Made by a program: the position numbers and the translations under genes
Shown here: positions 5,835 to 6,038 of the stretch, in pieces
Layout: every line of letters starts with the position of its first letter
How positions within the stretch are numbered: position 1 is the stretch's first letter
Assembly (NCBI GenBank): GCA_958431945.1
Contig: CAUASQ010000097.1
Location: 1-6,038, forward strand
Origin: an uncultured Collinsella sp.
GTDB lineage: Bacteria > Actinomycetota > Coriobacteriia > Coriobacteriales > Coriobacteriaceae
Direction: 5' to 3'
Length of the DNA: 6,038 nt
Notes under the pieces: generated by a model
Seen by the model: only the letters and a program-made list of their open reading frames with translations
Databases searched by the model: none
Told to the model about the DNA's origin: nothing

Positions 5835-5858
5835 AAACGTAAACTATAGTTTACGTTT
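5835..5858. promoter_or_regulatory. Perfect 24-bp palindrome, probable operator in divergent promoter
   Basis: The half-site AAACGTAAACTA is followed directly by its exact reverse complement, with symmetry between 5846 and 5847. It lies between the - strand gene (start 5811) and the + strand XRE-like gene (start 5888). TATAGT, a fair -10 box, is present on both strands inside it. On the - strand TTGAAA (5877-5872) with an 18-base spacer to TAAACT (5853-5848) is another promoter possibility. A dimeric regulator binding here would block both promoters. The adjacent helix-turn-helix protein is the natural candidate. Confidence 0.75.
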
Positions 5859-5887
5859 ATGTTCGGCTCCATTTCAAACTCGGCTGC

Positions 5888-6038
5888 ATGGACGAACGTG
5901 CGAAACAGATTCTTGGTAGGCGGGTCGAAGAGACACGCAGAGACCTTGGTATCTCCAAGGTTGATTTTTGTGTGGCGACAGGAATCAGCCGACCCTACCT
6001 CGACCGAATCGAAGATGGGACGGCAAATTTCACGCTCA
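5888..6038 (+). CDS. XRE/HipB-like helix-turn-helix regulator, N-terminal part
   Basis: Fifty codons are visible and the gene runs off the right edge. The sequence follows the XRE (Cro/CI, HTH_3) pattern: a basic first helix ILGRRVEETRRDLGIS (8-23), second helix about 23-30, turn ATGIS (30-34) and recognition helix RPYLDRIEDG (35-44), ending in TANFTL, the common start of the next helix. It should be a cytoplasmic sequence-specific DNA-binding protein. No clear Shine-Dalgarno precedes the ATG, and no alternative start exists in frame back to the TAA at 5840. It probably binds the palindrome just upstream and so regulates itself and the divergent gene. Whether it carries a C-terminal effector domain cannot be seen. 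Confidence 0.85.
   Translation, partial: MDERAKQILGRRVEETRRDLGISKVDFCVATGISRPYLDRIEDGTANFTL

Noticed and set aside
5603..5842. A + strand open frame of about 79 codons opposite the unknown gene
   Set aside because: It lacks a convincing ribosome site and family features, and it runs through the better-supported - strand gene start and ribosome site into the palindrome.
5422..6038. Classical toxin-antitoxin pair
   Set aside because: The regulator is XRE-like, but the genes are divergent rather than in one operon, and the 129-residue protein shows no known toxin motif.

Overview
The window is GC-rich bacterial DNA with Shine-Dalgarno-led genes. Its gene content (paired glycerol-dehydrogenase-type enzymes, a multi-cluster ferredoxin protein, YchF, a DUF1648 membrane protein) looks like an anaerobic, gut-type actinobacterium, probably Coriobacteriia and perhaps Collinsella. 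That placement is inferred from codon and protein style, with no database search.

Layout: (1) Positions 1-62 hold the last 19 codons of an unidentified + strand gene, followed by a strong intrinsic terminator. (2) Positions 141-1241 encode a canonical zinc-dependent glycerol dehydrogenase (gldA), closed by a strong terminator. (3) Positions 1355-2422 encode a divergent paralogue of it. The linker between the two carries a second inverted repeat and a repeated 9-mer that could pair alternatively with the terminator arm. (4) Positions 2574-3827 encode a 417-residue iron-sulfur protein with two bis-[4Fe-4S] ferredoxin modules, a cysteine-bearing middle region and a charged helical tail. (5) Positions 3941-5017 (ychF) and 5029-5412 (a small DUF1648-type membrane protein) form a tight operon with its own promoter, which overlaps a GC-rich hairpin. 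(6) Positions 5422-5811 on the - strand encode a 129-residue unknown protein that converges on that operon. Its C-terminal half resembles the end of a HAD or P-type-ATPase phosphorylation domain without the catalytic acidic residues. (7) From position 5888 to the right edge runs the N-terminus of an XRE/HipB-like DNA-binding protein. It is divergent from the 129-residue gene, and a perfect 24-bp palindrome lies between them.

How the parts may work together: the two dehydrogenase paralogues suggest NAD-linked oxidation or reduction of glycerol, dihydroxyacetone or related small polyols, and the iron-sulfur protein suggests an anaerobic electron-transfer economy. The ychF-DUF1648 pair is a housekeeping-style operon. 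The right-hand end is the least ordinary part: a putative autoregulated divergent unit (regulator, palindromic operator, degenerate HAD-like protein) whose unknown gene also contains, on the opposite strand, the likely terminator of the ychF operon.

The main observations worth a second look are the degenerate HAD-like protein with its palindromic divergent promoter, a YchF that lacks the histidine considered catalytic in E. coli, the divergent GldA paralogue, and several regulatory RNA or hairpin arrangements. No mobile element, CRISPR array, tRNA or rRNA was seen, and no stretch above 300 bases lacks a gene.
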